Positions 1-6,931 of a stretch of 10,008 nt of DNA are shown in pieces; positions within the stretch are counted from its first letter, which is position 1; each line of letters starts with the position of its first letter. Where the stretch lies: contig JAFGGF010000116.1 in the NCBI GenBank assembly GCA_016930735.1, positions 1-10,008 of the forward strand, read 5' to 3'. The DNA comes from Prolixibacteraceae bacterium (GTDB taxonomy: Bacteria > Bacteroidota > Bacteroidia > Bacteroidales > Prolixibacteraceae). A model generated the notes under the pieces. It did not search any database. It was not told the origin of the DNA and saw only the letters and a program-made list of their open reading frames with translations. The position numbers and the translations under genes are program-made.

Positions 1-454
1 GATGTAACAAAGGAAAATAATCTTTCCCGTAATTTTCATCATATGAACGGATTCCGTGAACAAGATGATAATTAATTTCAGGATAGGATTTTAAAAAACT
101 TATAAACGGCGAGATCCCCGTACCGGTGGCAATAAAAACATATTCACCGGTTTTTATTTCGATGTTATTCAAAATAAAAAAACCAAAAGGCCCATCAAAA
201 TAAATTACATCGCCTGGTTCTAATTTTTTCAATTGTTTTGAAAAATAACCATCCGGTATTTCCCTGACCAGAACTTCCAGCCATGGTTCGTTTATGCCAC
301 TGCATATTGAATACTCCCTGCTTTCCTGAATCCCTGGAACAGATAGAACCAGGTATTGCCCTGCTTTAAATTGAAATCCATTTCTTTCAAAACGAATAAC
401 AAAAACAGAATCAGTATAAAATTTTATTTCAGAAATCCTTGCCTGAAATTTCAT
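1..454 (-). CDS. Ferredoxin-NADP reductase-like FAD/NAD(P)-binding oxidoreductase, N-terminal part (cut by window edge)
   Basis: Only the first 151 residues are visible; the gene continues past position 1. Reading from the ATG at 454 gives a flavodoxin reductase-type protein. An FAD-binding beta-barrel starts near residue 1, with the flavin-binding R-x-Y-S motif at residues 46-49 (REYS) and a following G-Y-F-S-K-Q-L stretch (69-75) that usually contacts the FAD pyrophosphate. The nucleotide-binding fold then begins with the G-T-G-I-S-P-F loop at 111-117. Family members move electrons between NAD(P)H and ferredoxin or flavodoxin in the cytoplasm, or act as reductase modules of larger oxygenases. 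No C-terminal 2Fe-2S domain can be assessed because that part is missing. The start lies 20 bp after the lipA stop, so it is probably cotranscribed with lipA. One possible job, by inference only, is supplying reduced ferredoxin to radical SAM enzymes such as LipA. The family assignment is firm; the specific substrate is unknown. Confidence 0.82.
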   Translation of the reverse strand, partial: MKFQARISEIKFYTDSVFVIRFERNGFQFKAGQYLVLSVPGIQESREYSICSGINEPWLEVLVREIPDGYFSKQLKKLEPGDVIYFDGPFGFFILNNIEIKTGEYVFIATGTGISPFISFLKSYPEINYHLVHGIRSYDENYGKDYFPLLH

Positions 455-474
455 TCCCCAGTTACTAAGTAATT

Positions 475-1365
475 TTATGCATTTACATGTTTTTCAGCAT
501 GATAAGATGACCTGACAAGCGGGCTGCTTTCCACAAATGAGAATCCGAGTTTTAATCCCTCTTCTCTGTAAAATTTAAACTGATCAGGTTTGATGTATTC
601 GCGAACTTTCATCAGATGCGGATTTGGTTGAAGATATTGCCCGATTGTGACTACCCTTACTCCAACATCTTTCAAATCTCTCAATGTTATTAAAACTTCT
701 TCTTCTGTTTCGCCTAGTCCCAGCATAATACCCGATTTTGCTATCATTCCTGAATCTGCAATATATTTAAGTACTTTCAGGCTTCGTTTATACCGGGCAT
801 GGCTCCTTACAACAGGGGTCAAACGCTCAACGGTTTCAAGGTTATGGGAAATAACTTCAGGGTTGGCATGAATAACACGCTGAACTGCAACCTCATCACC
901 GTTAAAATCAGGGATCAGTGTTTCAATTGTTGTTTCCGGATTCAGTTTTTTAACCTGCCAGATTGTTTCAGCCCAGAAAGCAGAACCTCCATCATCAAGG
1001 TCATCACGGTCGACCGAAGTAATAATACAATGTTTAATTTTCAAGGTCTGAATTGTTTTTGCAAGCTTTTCAGCTTCACTCCAGTCAACCGGGTCAGGAA
1101 TCATGTTCGGGACTGAACAAAACCGGCAATTCCTGGTACATTTGTTTCCAAGTATCATAAAACTTGCTGTCCCTGCACTCCAGCACTCACCCCGGTTCGG
1201 ACAGTTTCCACTGGTACAAATCGTATGAAGACCATGTTCCTTGATCAGATTCTTAACCTGAGAATAGTTATGGCCCTTAGGCAGTTGTGCTTTCATCCAC
1301 CGTGGTAATCGCCCGGTATTTACAATTTCATTTTTATCTGCCTGTTTATTTTCTTTAAAACCCAT
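475..1365 (-). CDS. lipA: Lipoyl synthase (radical SAM)
   Basis: LipA inserts two sulfur atoms into octanoyl groups bound to lipoyl domains of 2-oxoacid dehydrogenases and the glycine cleavage H protein. With the ATG at 1365 the protein is 296 residues, normal for the family. The auxiliary 4Fe-4S cluster ligands are C50, C55 and C61 (CTSGNCPNRGEC). The radical SAM CxxxCxxC cluster is C76, C80 and C83 (CTRNCRFC). The C-terminal R-S-S-Y-H-A motif at 285-290 supplies the conserved serine ligand. The frame stays open upstream to a TTG at 1449, but that start would sit inside a tandem repeat and add 28 residues unlike family N-termini, so I chose the ATG. The gene follows the mevalonate kinase gene after a 151-bp gap and may have its own promoter. 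Lipoylation is needed by the branched-chain 2-oxoacid dehydrogenase that makes isovaleryl-CoA from leucine, a possible functional link to the upstream genes (inference). Confidence 0.96.
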   Translation of the reverse strand: MGFKENKQADKNEIVNTGRLPRWMKAQLPKGHNYSQVKNLIKEHGLHTICTSGNCPNRGECWSAGTASFMILGNKCTRNCRFCSVPNMIPDPVDWSEAEKLAKTIQTLKIKHCIITSVDRDDLDDGGSAFWAETIWQVKKLNPETTIETLIPDFNGDEVAVQRVIHANPEVISHNLETVERLTPVVRSHARYKRSLKVLKYIADSGMIAKSGIMLGLGETEEEVLITLRDLKDVGVRVVTIGQYLQPNPHLMKVREYIKPDQFKFYREEGLKLGFSFVESSPLVRSSYHAEKHVNA

Positions 1366-1448
1366 ATTTTCTTTTAATAAACAACCTGAATTAATCGATT
1401 TGAGGTACTTAAACTTTTCAGGATTATCTGCTTCGAAAATGACTAACA
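1366..1448. other. Untranslated leader between the heptamer repeat and lipA
   Basis: This stretch precedes the preferred lipA start. On the minus strand it is AT-rich and contains no GC-rich hairpin followed by a T run, so I see no intrinsic terminator for the upstream mevalonate operon. I also find no clear match to the Bacteroidota promoter pattern (TTTG near -33 with TAnnTTTG near -7). A perfect 8-bp palindrome, AATCGATT, lies at 1393-1400; on its own it is too short to call an operator. A lipA promoter could lie here or in the adjoining repeat, but nothing in the sequence proves it. Confidence 0.4.
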
Positions 1449-1518
1449 AAAATCAACAATCCAATATCGAAAATCTAACAACTAATATCAAATATCCAAC
1501 ATCAAAAATCCAAAATCT
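1449..1518. repeat. Degenerate 7-bp tandem repeat, ten units
   Basis: Ten consecutive 7-bp units run from 1449 to 1518 without a change of register. On the plus strand the units read aaaatca, acaatcc, aatatcg, aaaatct, aacaact, aatatca, aatatcc, aacatca, aaaatcc, aaaatct. Consensus is A-A-(A/T/C)-A-T-C-N; the A at positions 1 and 4 is invariant and the C at position 6 is present in every unit, while position 7 varies freely. The minus strand therefore reads as N-GAT-(A/T/G)-TT heptamers. The array fills most of the gap between the mevalonate kinase stop and lipA, and its last unit overlaps the kinase stop codon. The units are too degenerate to be a recent slippage product. Function is unknown; a transcribed spacer or a low-complexity mobile-like intergenic element are possibilities. 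Confidence 0.85.
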
Positions 1519-2425
1519 AGACCTCAACCAGATTAACATTTTTTTGAGCAAGAAGTTTTCGTGTTTTTTCAATATCCTGAGTAAATCCAAGGAGGTAGCC
1601 TCCGCCCCCCGACCCGCAAAGTTTCATGTAATAAGCTCTTTGGTCGAGCCCATCCTTTACCAGTTCGCGGATTTCGAATGGAAACAGAATTTTGAGGAAC
1701 CGGTATTGAAAATCCACAATATCGGCAATAATACTTTCAAAATTGATGTGATTTTTTTCCAGATAGAAAGTGATGGCACTGTTTAAATAAGGAATATATT
1801 TTTCTAGGAATAGGTTATAGAAAATTTTATTTTTCAGTACCTGCTGAAAACTACGTATTTGAAATCCGGTAGACGATTCTTGCTGAGTATCAACCAGAAA
1901 CATCTTGAAATCATCTTCTTCAGGTTCAGATAACTCAACTAATTCAAGCCTGTTACTTGTAACTACCAAAGGTTTATCAAGGTACGAAACCAATGGATCC
2001 ATTCCGGAACTTTTCCCATGGAACCACGATTCAAGGTTTTGCAACACAGCCCTCAATTCCCCCAGGTCGTTTTTTATCAATTTATCAATATATCCATATT
2101 TCCGGAAAACAGCTGCAACCAGAGCCCCCGAACTGCCAAGGCCATAATTCATAGGAATTGAAGAATTAAAATACAGGCCTTTTTTAATATCATCTTCAAA
2201 AGCAGCCAGGTTTATATTTCCAAACCTTTTGTGATTTCTTTTCAGGAAGGCCAGATATTCGCCTAATTTTTTATTGGATTCAGATTGTCCGGAAGAATCA
2301 ACAGCATCAAAATCAAGAAAACCTGAAAATTTATTAAACGGAATAGCCAAAGCATCGGAACCATACAAAACCGCATATTCCCCGAATACTAAAATTTTAC
2401 TGTTGAATATTTTATTTTTCCTCAT
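1517..2425 (-). CDS. mvk: Mevalonate kinase (GHMP family)
   Basis: This enzyme phosphorylates mevalonate to 5-phosphomevalonate using ATP. The 302-residue protein has the full set of GHMP kinase motifs. Motif 1 is S-K-I-L-V-F-G-E-Y-A-V-L at 9-20. The ATP-binding motif 2 is Y-G-L-G-S-S-G-A-L at 94-102. The mevalonate kinase-specific F-H-G-K-S-S-G-M-D-P lies at 135-144, with D143 as the expected catalytic aspartate. Glycine-rich motif 3 is C-G-S-G-G-G-G-Y at 270-277. The G-K-S-S-G-M-D-P motif distinguishes it from the two other GHMP proteins next to it. The start codon overlaps the stop of the decarboxylase gene by one base (TAATG), which points to translational coupling. It is the last gene of the tight mevalonate block and is followed by the heptamer repeat and lipA. 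Confidence 0.9.
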   Translation of the reverse strand: MRKNKIFNSKILVFGEYAVLYGSDALAIPFNKFSGFLDFDAVDSSGQSESNKKLGEYLAFLKRNHKRFGNINLAAFEDDIKKGLYFNSSIPMNYGLGSSGALVAAVFRKYGYIDKLIKNDLGELRAVLQNLESWFHGKSSGMDPLVSYLDKPLVVTSNRLELVELSEPEEDDFKMFLVDTQQESSTGFQIRSFQQVLKNKIFYNLFLEKYIPYLNSAITFYLEKNHINFESIIADIVDFQYRFLKILFPFEIRELVKDGLDQRAYYMKLCGSGGGGYLLGFTQDIEKTRKLLAQKNVNLVEV

Positions 2426-3510
2426 TACAGCCTGATTGGACCATTACCCATATTATCATCTATCCAAAAACCATTGCTGCAAAACTCCACCAATTCACTT
2501 TCTATAAAGTTCACGATTTCTTTTTTAATTTCCAAGGGGTAAATTAAATGAACATTCGGGCCGGCATCAAGTGTAAAACACAAAGGCAGTTTATTCTGAT
2601 TTCTAAAAGATTCAATTTTTGAAATAACCTTATAAGTTTCAGGTTTCAATAAAGAAAAAGAAGGTTCTGAACTTTCCATCAAATTGTGAATTGCAAATGA
2701 TTCTGCTTCAACAATGGCAGCAAACCGTTCAAAGCCCCCACATTTAAGTACCTCCCACATCTGTAAAAAGTGGCTGTTTGCTTCTTTGATTCGTTGTATC
2801 CGATGAGGGTGATTTTCCATTAACCGGTGTCCATATGAACTCGAAATTTTTTTTTGCCCTTTATCAATAATCAGTATTGAATCCTGCAGGTTCTGAAAGA
2901 TTTTATGAATATTTTCACTCAATGGAATTGCATAATAGTTATTCAATTCTTTTAAAACTGAATGTTCTCCCCATGCATTAAATCCTCCGTAAACCGACCT
3001 TGATGCACTTCCCGACCCCAGGCGTGCAACATTGGAAGCCTTCCTGAAAAAGTCCAGCTGGTTTGAAATTCCGGTTAATTCCCGTTCCAAACTGCACAGG
3101 CAAAGTGCCAATGCACTCATTGATGATGCAGAAGAAGCAATTCCGGCAGAATGCGGGAAACTGTTACGACTTTCAATACGAAGGCGGTAATAGGGCAAAA
3201 ATGGAAAATCTTTAAGCAGGCTTTGTAAATATATATTTATACGATTTGAAAAATCCGGGTTTTCCTTCGCTTCAAACAAATATTTAAAATCAATTTCTTT
3301 TTCCTGACGCTCCTTTTTTTTATAATAAACAGTGGTATCGGTGTAAGATTTTGAAAGTGAAAAACTAATAGAAGGATTCATGGGTAGTTGTTTTCCGTTT
3401 TTCCCCCAGTATTTTATCAAAGCGATGTTGGAAGGGCTTCGCCAGTTAACTTTCTTCCATTCGCTTTGCTTAGTCTTTTCAGACAGTTTCTTTTCCTTTA
3501 ACCAGTTCAT
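2425..3510 (-). CDS. mvaD: Diphosphomevalonate decarboxylase
   Basis: The enzyme performs ATP-dependent decarboxylation of diphosphomevalonate to isopentenyl diphosphate, the last step of the classical mevalonate pathway. The 361-residue protein shows S-P-S-N-I-A-L-I-K-Y-W-G-K at 25-37, the family hallmark. It also has F-P-H-S-A-G-I-A-S-S-A-S-S at 118-130, G-S-G-S-A-S-R-S-V-Y-G-G at 165-176, and T-L-D-A-G-P-N-V-H at 313-321. R171 and D315 correspond to the catalytic arginine and aspartate of the yeast enzyme, so decarboxylase chemistry rather than simple kinase activity is expected. About 20 residues precede the first conserved motif. No later ATG fits the family, so the ATG at 3510 is kept although it overlaps the preceding gene by 32 bp. 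Its own stop overlaps the mevalonate kinase start. Reduction to a phosphomevalonate decarboxylase role cannot be excluded, but the neighbouring kinase favours the classical activity. Confidence 0.93.
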   Translation of the reverse strand: MNWLKEKKLSEKTKQSEWKKVNWRSPSNIALIKYWGKNGKQLPMNPSISFSLSKSYTDTTVYYKKKERQEKEIDFKYLFEAKENPDFSNRINIYLQSLLKDFPFLPYYRLRIESRNSFPHSAGIASSASSMSALALCLCSLERELTGISNQLDFFRKASNVARLGSGSASRSVYGGFNAWGEHSVLKELNNYYAIPLSENIHKIFQNLQDSILIIDKGQKKISSSYGHRLMENHPHRIQRIKEANSHFLQMWEVLKCGGFERFAAIVEAESFAIHNLMESSEPSFSLLKPETYKVISKIESFRNQNKLPLCFTLDAGPNVHLIYPLEIKKEIVNFIESELVEFCSNGFWIDDNMGNGPIRL

Positions 3511-4408
3511 CCCACTTAAAAATTACAGACAATCCTTTATGTTGAAAATAGGATTTTACCCTATGTTCACCAAACGATGCCACAACCAAAATAAAATCTC
3601 CACCCCAGGCTCCCAAAGGCTTTATAACCCCTTCAAAATCATTAAAATAAAGATTTTGAACTGATGTTATATGAAGTATTTCCTCCATTATACTGTTATG
3701 TTCTTTCAGAATTTCACCAAACCTTTCAGAGTTATCTGTCTGCCAGATTTCATTGGTAAGATTTGTGATGTTTCTGATTTGTTTTTTTGTTGGCCGTATA
3801 TACTTTCTGTACCAGTTTACACTTTGTTCGGTACCCTTTTTATTCCCCAGCCAGACCAAAAAGAGATGATCAGAAAAAGAAGGATAAAAATCGACAGGAT
3901 TAATTATGCGTTCGTCACCATCAACCCTGTATAAAATGGGAGTTTTACTACGTGCCGTTGCTATATCATAACCTGAACCTTTTGATACTTTGCCATTAAG
4001 AACAAAGGGATTGATTTCTGCCCAAAAGGAAAGATTTGAAATTAATGAACTACTGCTCCCCAGGCCCCAGTCAGGTGAAAAATCCAGTTTATTAACTACT
4101 GTAAATGGTTTCTTTTCATTTAAAAAATCAGGATTTAATTCTTTTACAGCAAGGAACAACCTTTTCAGATAATTTCCATCACCTTCCCCTGAATACTGTT
4201 CTAATTCAAATGTTTCGGGATCAATTATTGCTTTCATCCACATTTTATCCTGATAAAAACTTTCCCAGCAGATACCTTCGGTTTGGCCATTTATAAAAAC
4301 CTGCATTTCCTGACCCTTAATTAAAGGCACGGCAAGTGCTTTTGCCCCGTTTAAAACCAGGTACTCGCCCGTGATCAATAATTTTCCTGAAGAATAAAAC
4401 CGGTTCAT
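3479..4408 (-). CDS. GHMP kinase, probable phosphomevalonate kinase (GYDIA-type)
   Basis: The predicted reaction is ATP-dependent phosphorylation of 5-phosphomevalonate to diphosphomevalonate. The 309-residue protein has motif 1 S-G-K-L-L-I-T-G-E-Y-L-V-L at 7-19, close to the G-K-L-x-x-x-G-E-Y of phosphomevalonate kinases. Motif 2 is W-G-L-G-S-S-S-S-L at 114-122. A G-S-G-Y-D-I-A-T-A block at 144-152 is followed by I-L-Y-R, comparable with the G-S-G-F-D-V-x-x-A block of that family. K-P-L-G-A-W-G-G-D at 263-271 resembles its K-P-S-G-A-G-G-G-D motif 3, with tryptophan replacing one glycine. The flanking genes encode every other mevalonate-pathway kinase or decarboxylase, so this is the only candidate here for the missing step. 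Its ATG overlaps the reductase stop in an ATGA arrangement, and its end overlaps the decarboxylase by 32 bp. The sequence is clearly divergent, so the substrate is inferred from motifs plus context. Confidence 0.75.
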   Translation of the reverse strand: MNRFYSSGKLLITGEYLVLNGAKALAVPLIKGQEMQVFINGQTEGICWESFYQDKMWMKAIIDPETFELEQYSGEGDGNYLKRLFLAVKELNPDFLNEKKPFTVVNKLDFSPDWGLGSSSSLISNLSFWAEINPFVLNGKVSKGSGYDIATARSKTPILYRVDGDERIINPVDFYPSFSDHLFLVWLGNKKGTEQSVNWYRKYIRPTKKQIRNITNLTNEIWQTDNSERFGEILKEHNSIMEEILHITSVQNLYFNDFEGVIKPLGAWGGDFILVVASFGEHRVKSYFQHKGLSVIFKWDELVKGKETV

Positions 4409-5718
4409 TTTTCTCTTTTTAAAAAATCTCTGACTTCGGAGTAACCAACTTTTCTGTTTTTAAAATATGATGTTGCCATTTGTATCTTTTCGTTTGAAGC
4501 ATTTAACTGCCACAGAATATTTTTCAGGTGAAGCTTCATGTGCCCCGATTGTATTCCATTGCCAATCAATGCTGTTATTGCTGAAAAATTGCTGGCAAGT
4601 CCCGCAACAGCAAACAACTGCATCAGTTCAGAAGCTGAAGGATTTTTTAATATTTTTATTGCCGTTTTTGCCAAAGGGTGAATATTGGTAACACCTCCCA
4701 CAGTTCCCACATTAACAGATAATTTTATTGAAAACCGAAACATTCCGTTTTTTACAGAAACATCGCTTAATCCTTTGTAATTCCCATCAGAAGCTGCAAA
4801 TGCATGAGCTCCTGCTTCGATTGCACGCCAGTCATTTCCTGTGGCAAGAGCCAGCGAATCTATTCCATTTAAAATTCCTTTGTTATGGGTAACCGCACGT
4901 GAAACATCGATTTTGGAGATTTGAACTGCCTTTTCAAACCGATGGGCAAAAACTTCAGCCAGTACATCTTTTATTATATTATCCAGCTTTGATACCGGGC
5001 ACTCTACCCATGCTTCAACAAGGCATTCAGGAGTATAATTTGATAAAATAGCCATATTTATTTCAGGAGAAGCGAATTCCGGAAACTTTTCTGAAATCTC
5101 TTTTTCTAAAACAGTTGCCATTTTTTCAAGTACCGAATTAATAAAATTGGCACCCATGGCATCACCTGTTTTGAAATCACAGTCCAGTTGGAAATAGTCC
5201 TGTATCAAATCAGTTTTATCCAGAATTCTGATTTCTGTAATGCCCCCGCCCCGTTTTTCCATATTCCCTGATATTGAGGCAGTTTCATTATAAAGTTTTT
5301 GTTTTAATTCAGGGAGAAATTCTTTTAGCAAACTGAAACTTCCTTTCCAGAAAAAATGGACCTGCCCTTTTTTTACGGTTCCTAAAACCTTAGCTTTAAA
5401 TCCACCTCTTGAATACCAAATTTTTGCAGCTTTTGCCATAGCTGCCACTACCGAACTTTCCTCTGTTACAAAGGGCAAGACATAATCCTTCCCGTTTACA
5501 AGAAAATTGGGAGCGATCCCAAACGGAAGTGAAAAATGAGAAACCGTATTTTCACTCAGGCTGTCAAGAATTTCAGAAACAGAAGGTTCAGTCCAACTGT
5601 ATTTTTTAAAATCATCTGGATTAATGCCGGAATAATTCGCAATCCTCTCAAGTTTTTCATTTTTGCTTAATGCAGAAAATCCCTGAATATAACCATATTT
5701 ATATTTTTCTTCTGACAT
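4405..5718 (-). CDS. mvaA: Hydroxymethylglutaryl-CoA reductase, class II
   Basis: It reduces HMG-CoA to mevalonate with two equivalents of NAD(P)H. The 437-residue protein is soluble, without membrane segments, and matches class II enzymes typified by Pseudomonas mevalonii (about 428 residues). Active-site elements are present: the E-E-S-S-V-V-A-A segment at 86-93 with the catalytic glutamate, D-A-M-G-A-N at 186-191, and T-H-N-K-G-I-L-N-G-I-D at 277-287 with catalytic K280. A-T-G-N-D-W-R-A-I-E-A-G-A-H at 292-305 carries catalytic D296, and S-G-H-M-K-L-H at 391-397 carries catalytic H393. Class II enzymes are often labelled degradative because the Pseudomonas one oxidises mevalonate. Here the downstream neighbours are the mevalonate kinase, phosphomevalonate kinase-like and decarboxylase genes, so a biosynthetic direction is far more likely. 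The start abuts the stop of the acyl-CoA dehydrogenase gene with no intervening base, tying the leucine and mevalonate blocks together. Confidence 0.95.
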   Translation of the reverse strand: MSEEKYKYGYIQGFSALSKNEKLERIANYSGINPDDFKKYSWTEPSVSEILDSLSENTVSHFSLPFGIAPNFLVNGKDYVLPFVTEESSVVAAMAKAAKIWYSRGGFKAKVLGTVKKGQVHFFWKGSFSLLKEFLPELKQKLYNETASISGNMEKRGGGITEIRILDKTDLIQDYFQLDCDFKTGDAMGANFINSVLEKMATVLEKEISEKFPEFASPEINMAILSNYTPECLVEAWVECPVSKLDNIIKDVLAEVFAHRFEKAVQISKIDVSRAVTHNKGILNGIDSLALATGNDWRAIEAGAHAFAASDGNYKGLSDVSVKNGMFRFSIKLSVNVGTVGGVTNIHPLAKTAIKILKNPSASELMQLFAVAGLASNFSAITALIGNGIQSGHMKLHLKNILWQLNASNEKIQMATSYFKNRKVGYSEVRDFLKREK

Positions 5719-6891
5719 CTAATCGGTAGAATTTTGATCGAATTCTTTTAAAATCTTGCGGGATATTACCATCCTCAGAATCTCACTTGTGCCTTCACCT
5801 ATCTGCAAAAGCCGCTGGTCGCGGTAAAACCGTTCCACATGATTTTCACGCAGAAGGCCTGCCCCTCCGAAAACCTGAATTGCTTCATCAGTCACTTCGC
5901 GGGCAATTTCAGAACAGTACAATTTTGCCATTGCCGACTGTTTACCAAACTCATAACCATTATCTTTTAACCAACAGGCATTATAGAGTGTATTTCGTGC
6001 ATTCTCAACTTTCATAGCCATATCAGCCAGCTTGAACGAAATAGCTTGAAATTCCGAAATGGGTTTACCGAATTGTTTTCGTTTCATGGCATATTCCGTA
6101 GCCATTTCGTAGGCTCCCTGAGCACACCCCAATCCAAGAGCTGCAATTGAAAGCCGCCCGTTGTCAATAGTTTTGAGCATAATATGAATCCCTTTCCCCC
6201 TTTCTCCAAGCAGGTTTTCTTCCTGTACAACCACATTTTTATAAGCAATATCGGCATTGTTTGCAGCACGCCAGACCAGTTTTCCTCTCATAGTTCTGGC
6301 TGTAACACCCGGCAAATCATTTTCAACAAGAATAGCAGATATTTCCTTCCTGCCATCCGGGCGCTTACCGGTGATTGCCGCCACAGTAAGGCCTTTTGAA
6401 ATTTCAGAGCTTCCGTTCGTTATAAATAATTTGGAACCAGTAATATGCCAACTGCCTTTTTTCAAATCAGCTTTTGTTTCAACTGCCTGTGCATCGGAAC
6501 CTGCATTTTTTTCAGTAAGCCCAAAAGCCCATAGAGCTTTGCCTGTGCATAATTCCGGCAAATATTTTTGTTTTTGTTTTTCAGTGCCAAATTCTACAAT
6601 TGGTCCCACACCCAATGAATTATGGGCAGCCAACGTGGCTCCAACAGAACCATCAACACGGGCAAGTTCTTCTACTGCAATAATATACGAAAGAGTATCC
6701 GCCCCCATTCCTCCGAATTTCTGCGGGGCATTCATTCCAAATACTCCGGTTTTTCCCAATTCTTCAATTAAGGAAACCGGAAATTCTTCTTTTTCATCAA
6801 ATCCAAGAATTACCGGTTTTATTTCGTTTTCAGCAAATCCTCTGATTTTCTGCCTGATCCTGTTGTGATGTTTTCTTATTAAAACGTTCAT
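5719..6891 (-). CDS. Acyl-CoA dehydrogenase, short-chain type; predicted isovaleryl-CoA dehydrogenase by context
   Basis: This FAD enzyme introduces an alpha-beta double bond into a short acyl-CoA and passes electrons to electron transfer flavoprotein. The 390-residue length is typical. Visible motifs are F-G-L-T-E-K-N-A-G-S-D-A at 123-134, G-S-K-L-F-I-T-N-G at 152-160, R-K-Q-F-G-K-P-I at 271-278, and I-G-E-G-T-S-E-I at 364-371. E366 occupies the catalytic-base position used by short- and medium-chain dehydrogenases. Classical isovaleryl-CoA dehydrogenases instead have a small residue there and place the glutamate in an earlier helix, where this protein has G245. Context with methylcrotonyl-CoA carboxylase genes predicts isovaleryl-CoA as substrate, but the active-site layout is that of butyryl-CoA or branched short-chain dehydrogenases. 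Isobutyryl-, 2-methylbutyryl- or butyryl-CoA are alternatives. The gene begins 40 bp after the carboxylase alpha stop and ends exactly where the HMG-CoA reductase start begins. Confidence 0.88.
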   Translation of the reverse strand: MNVLIRKHHNRIRQKIRGFAENEIKPVILGFDEKEEFPVSLIEELGKTGVFGMNAPQKFGGMGADTLSYIIAVEELARVDGSVGATLAAHNSLGVGPIVEFGTEKQKQKYLPELCTGKALWAFGLTEKNAGSDAQAVETKADLKKGSWHITGSKLFITNGSSEISKGLTVAAITGKRPDGRKEISAILVENDLPGVTARTMRGKLVWRAANNADIAYKNVVVQEENLLGERGKGIHIMLKTIDNGRLSIAALGLGCAQGAYEMATEYAMKRKQFGKPISEFQAISFKLADMAMKVENARNTLYNACWLKDNGYEFGKQSAMAKLYCSEIAREVTDEAIQVFGGAGLLRENHVERFYRDQRLLQIGEGTSEILRMVISRKILKEFDQNSTD

Positions 6892-6931
6892 AAGTTATTC
6901 TATACAAATATTTTAACCTGATTCTTAATTA

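Noticed and set aside
1393..1400. Perfect 8-bp palindrome AATCGATT upstream of lipA
   Set aside because: Too short to be significant in AT-rich DNA, and the flanks do not extend the symmetry in register.
1366..1449. Upstream extension of lipA to a TTG at 1449
   Set aside because: The start would lie in the heptamer repeat, the extra 28 residues do not resemble LipA N-termini, and the ATG at 1365 gives the usual length.
1449..1518. CRISPR array interpretation of the repeat
   Set aside because: Units are 7 bp, degenerate and contiguous with no unique spacers and no cas genes nearby.
4405..5718. Mevalonate-degrading role implied by the class II 'degradative' label
   Set aside because: The next three genes are biosynthetic mevalonate-pathway enzymes in tight coupling, so reduction of HMG-CoA is the more likely direction.
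6257..6868. Plus-strand open frame of 203 codons
   Set aside because: It lies wholly antisense to the acyl-CoA dehydrogenase gene, has no recognisable domain, and reflects codon bias of the real gene.
6892..6931. AT-rich gap with a partial TAnnTTTG-like sequence (aatatttg) upstream of the acyl-CoA dehydrogenase
   Set aside because: One fixed position mismatches and no TTTG lies at the expected -33 spacing, so a promoter here is not supported.
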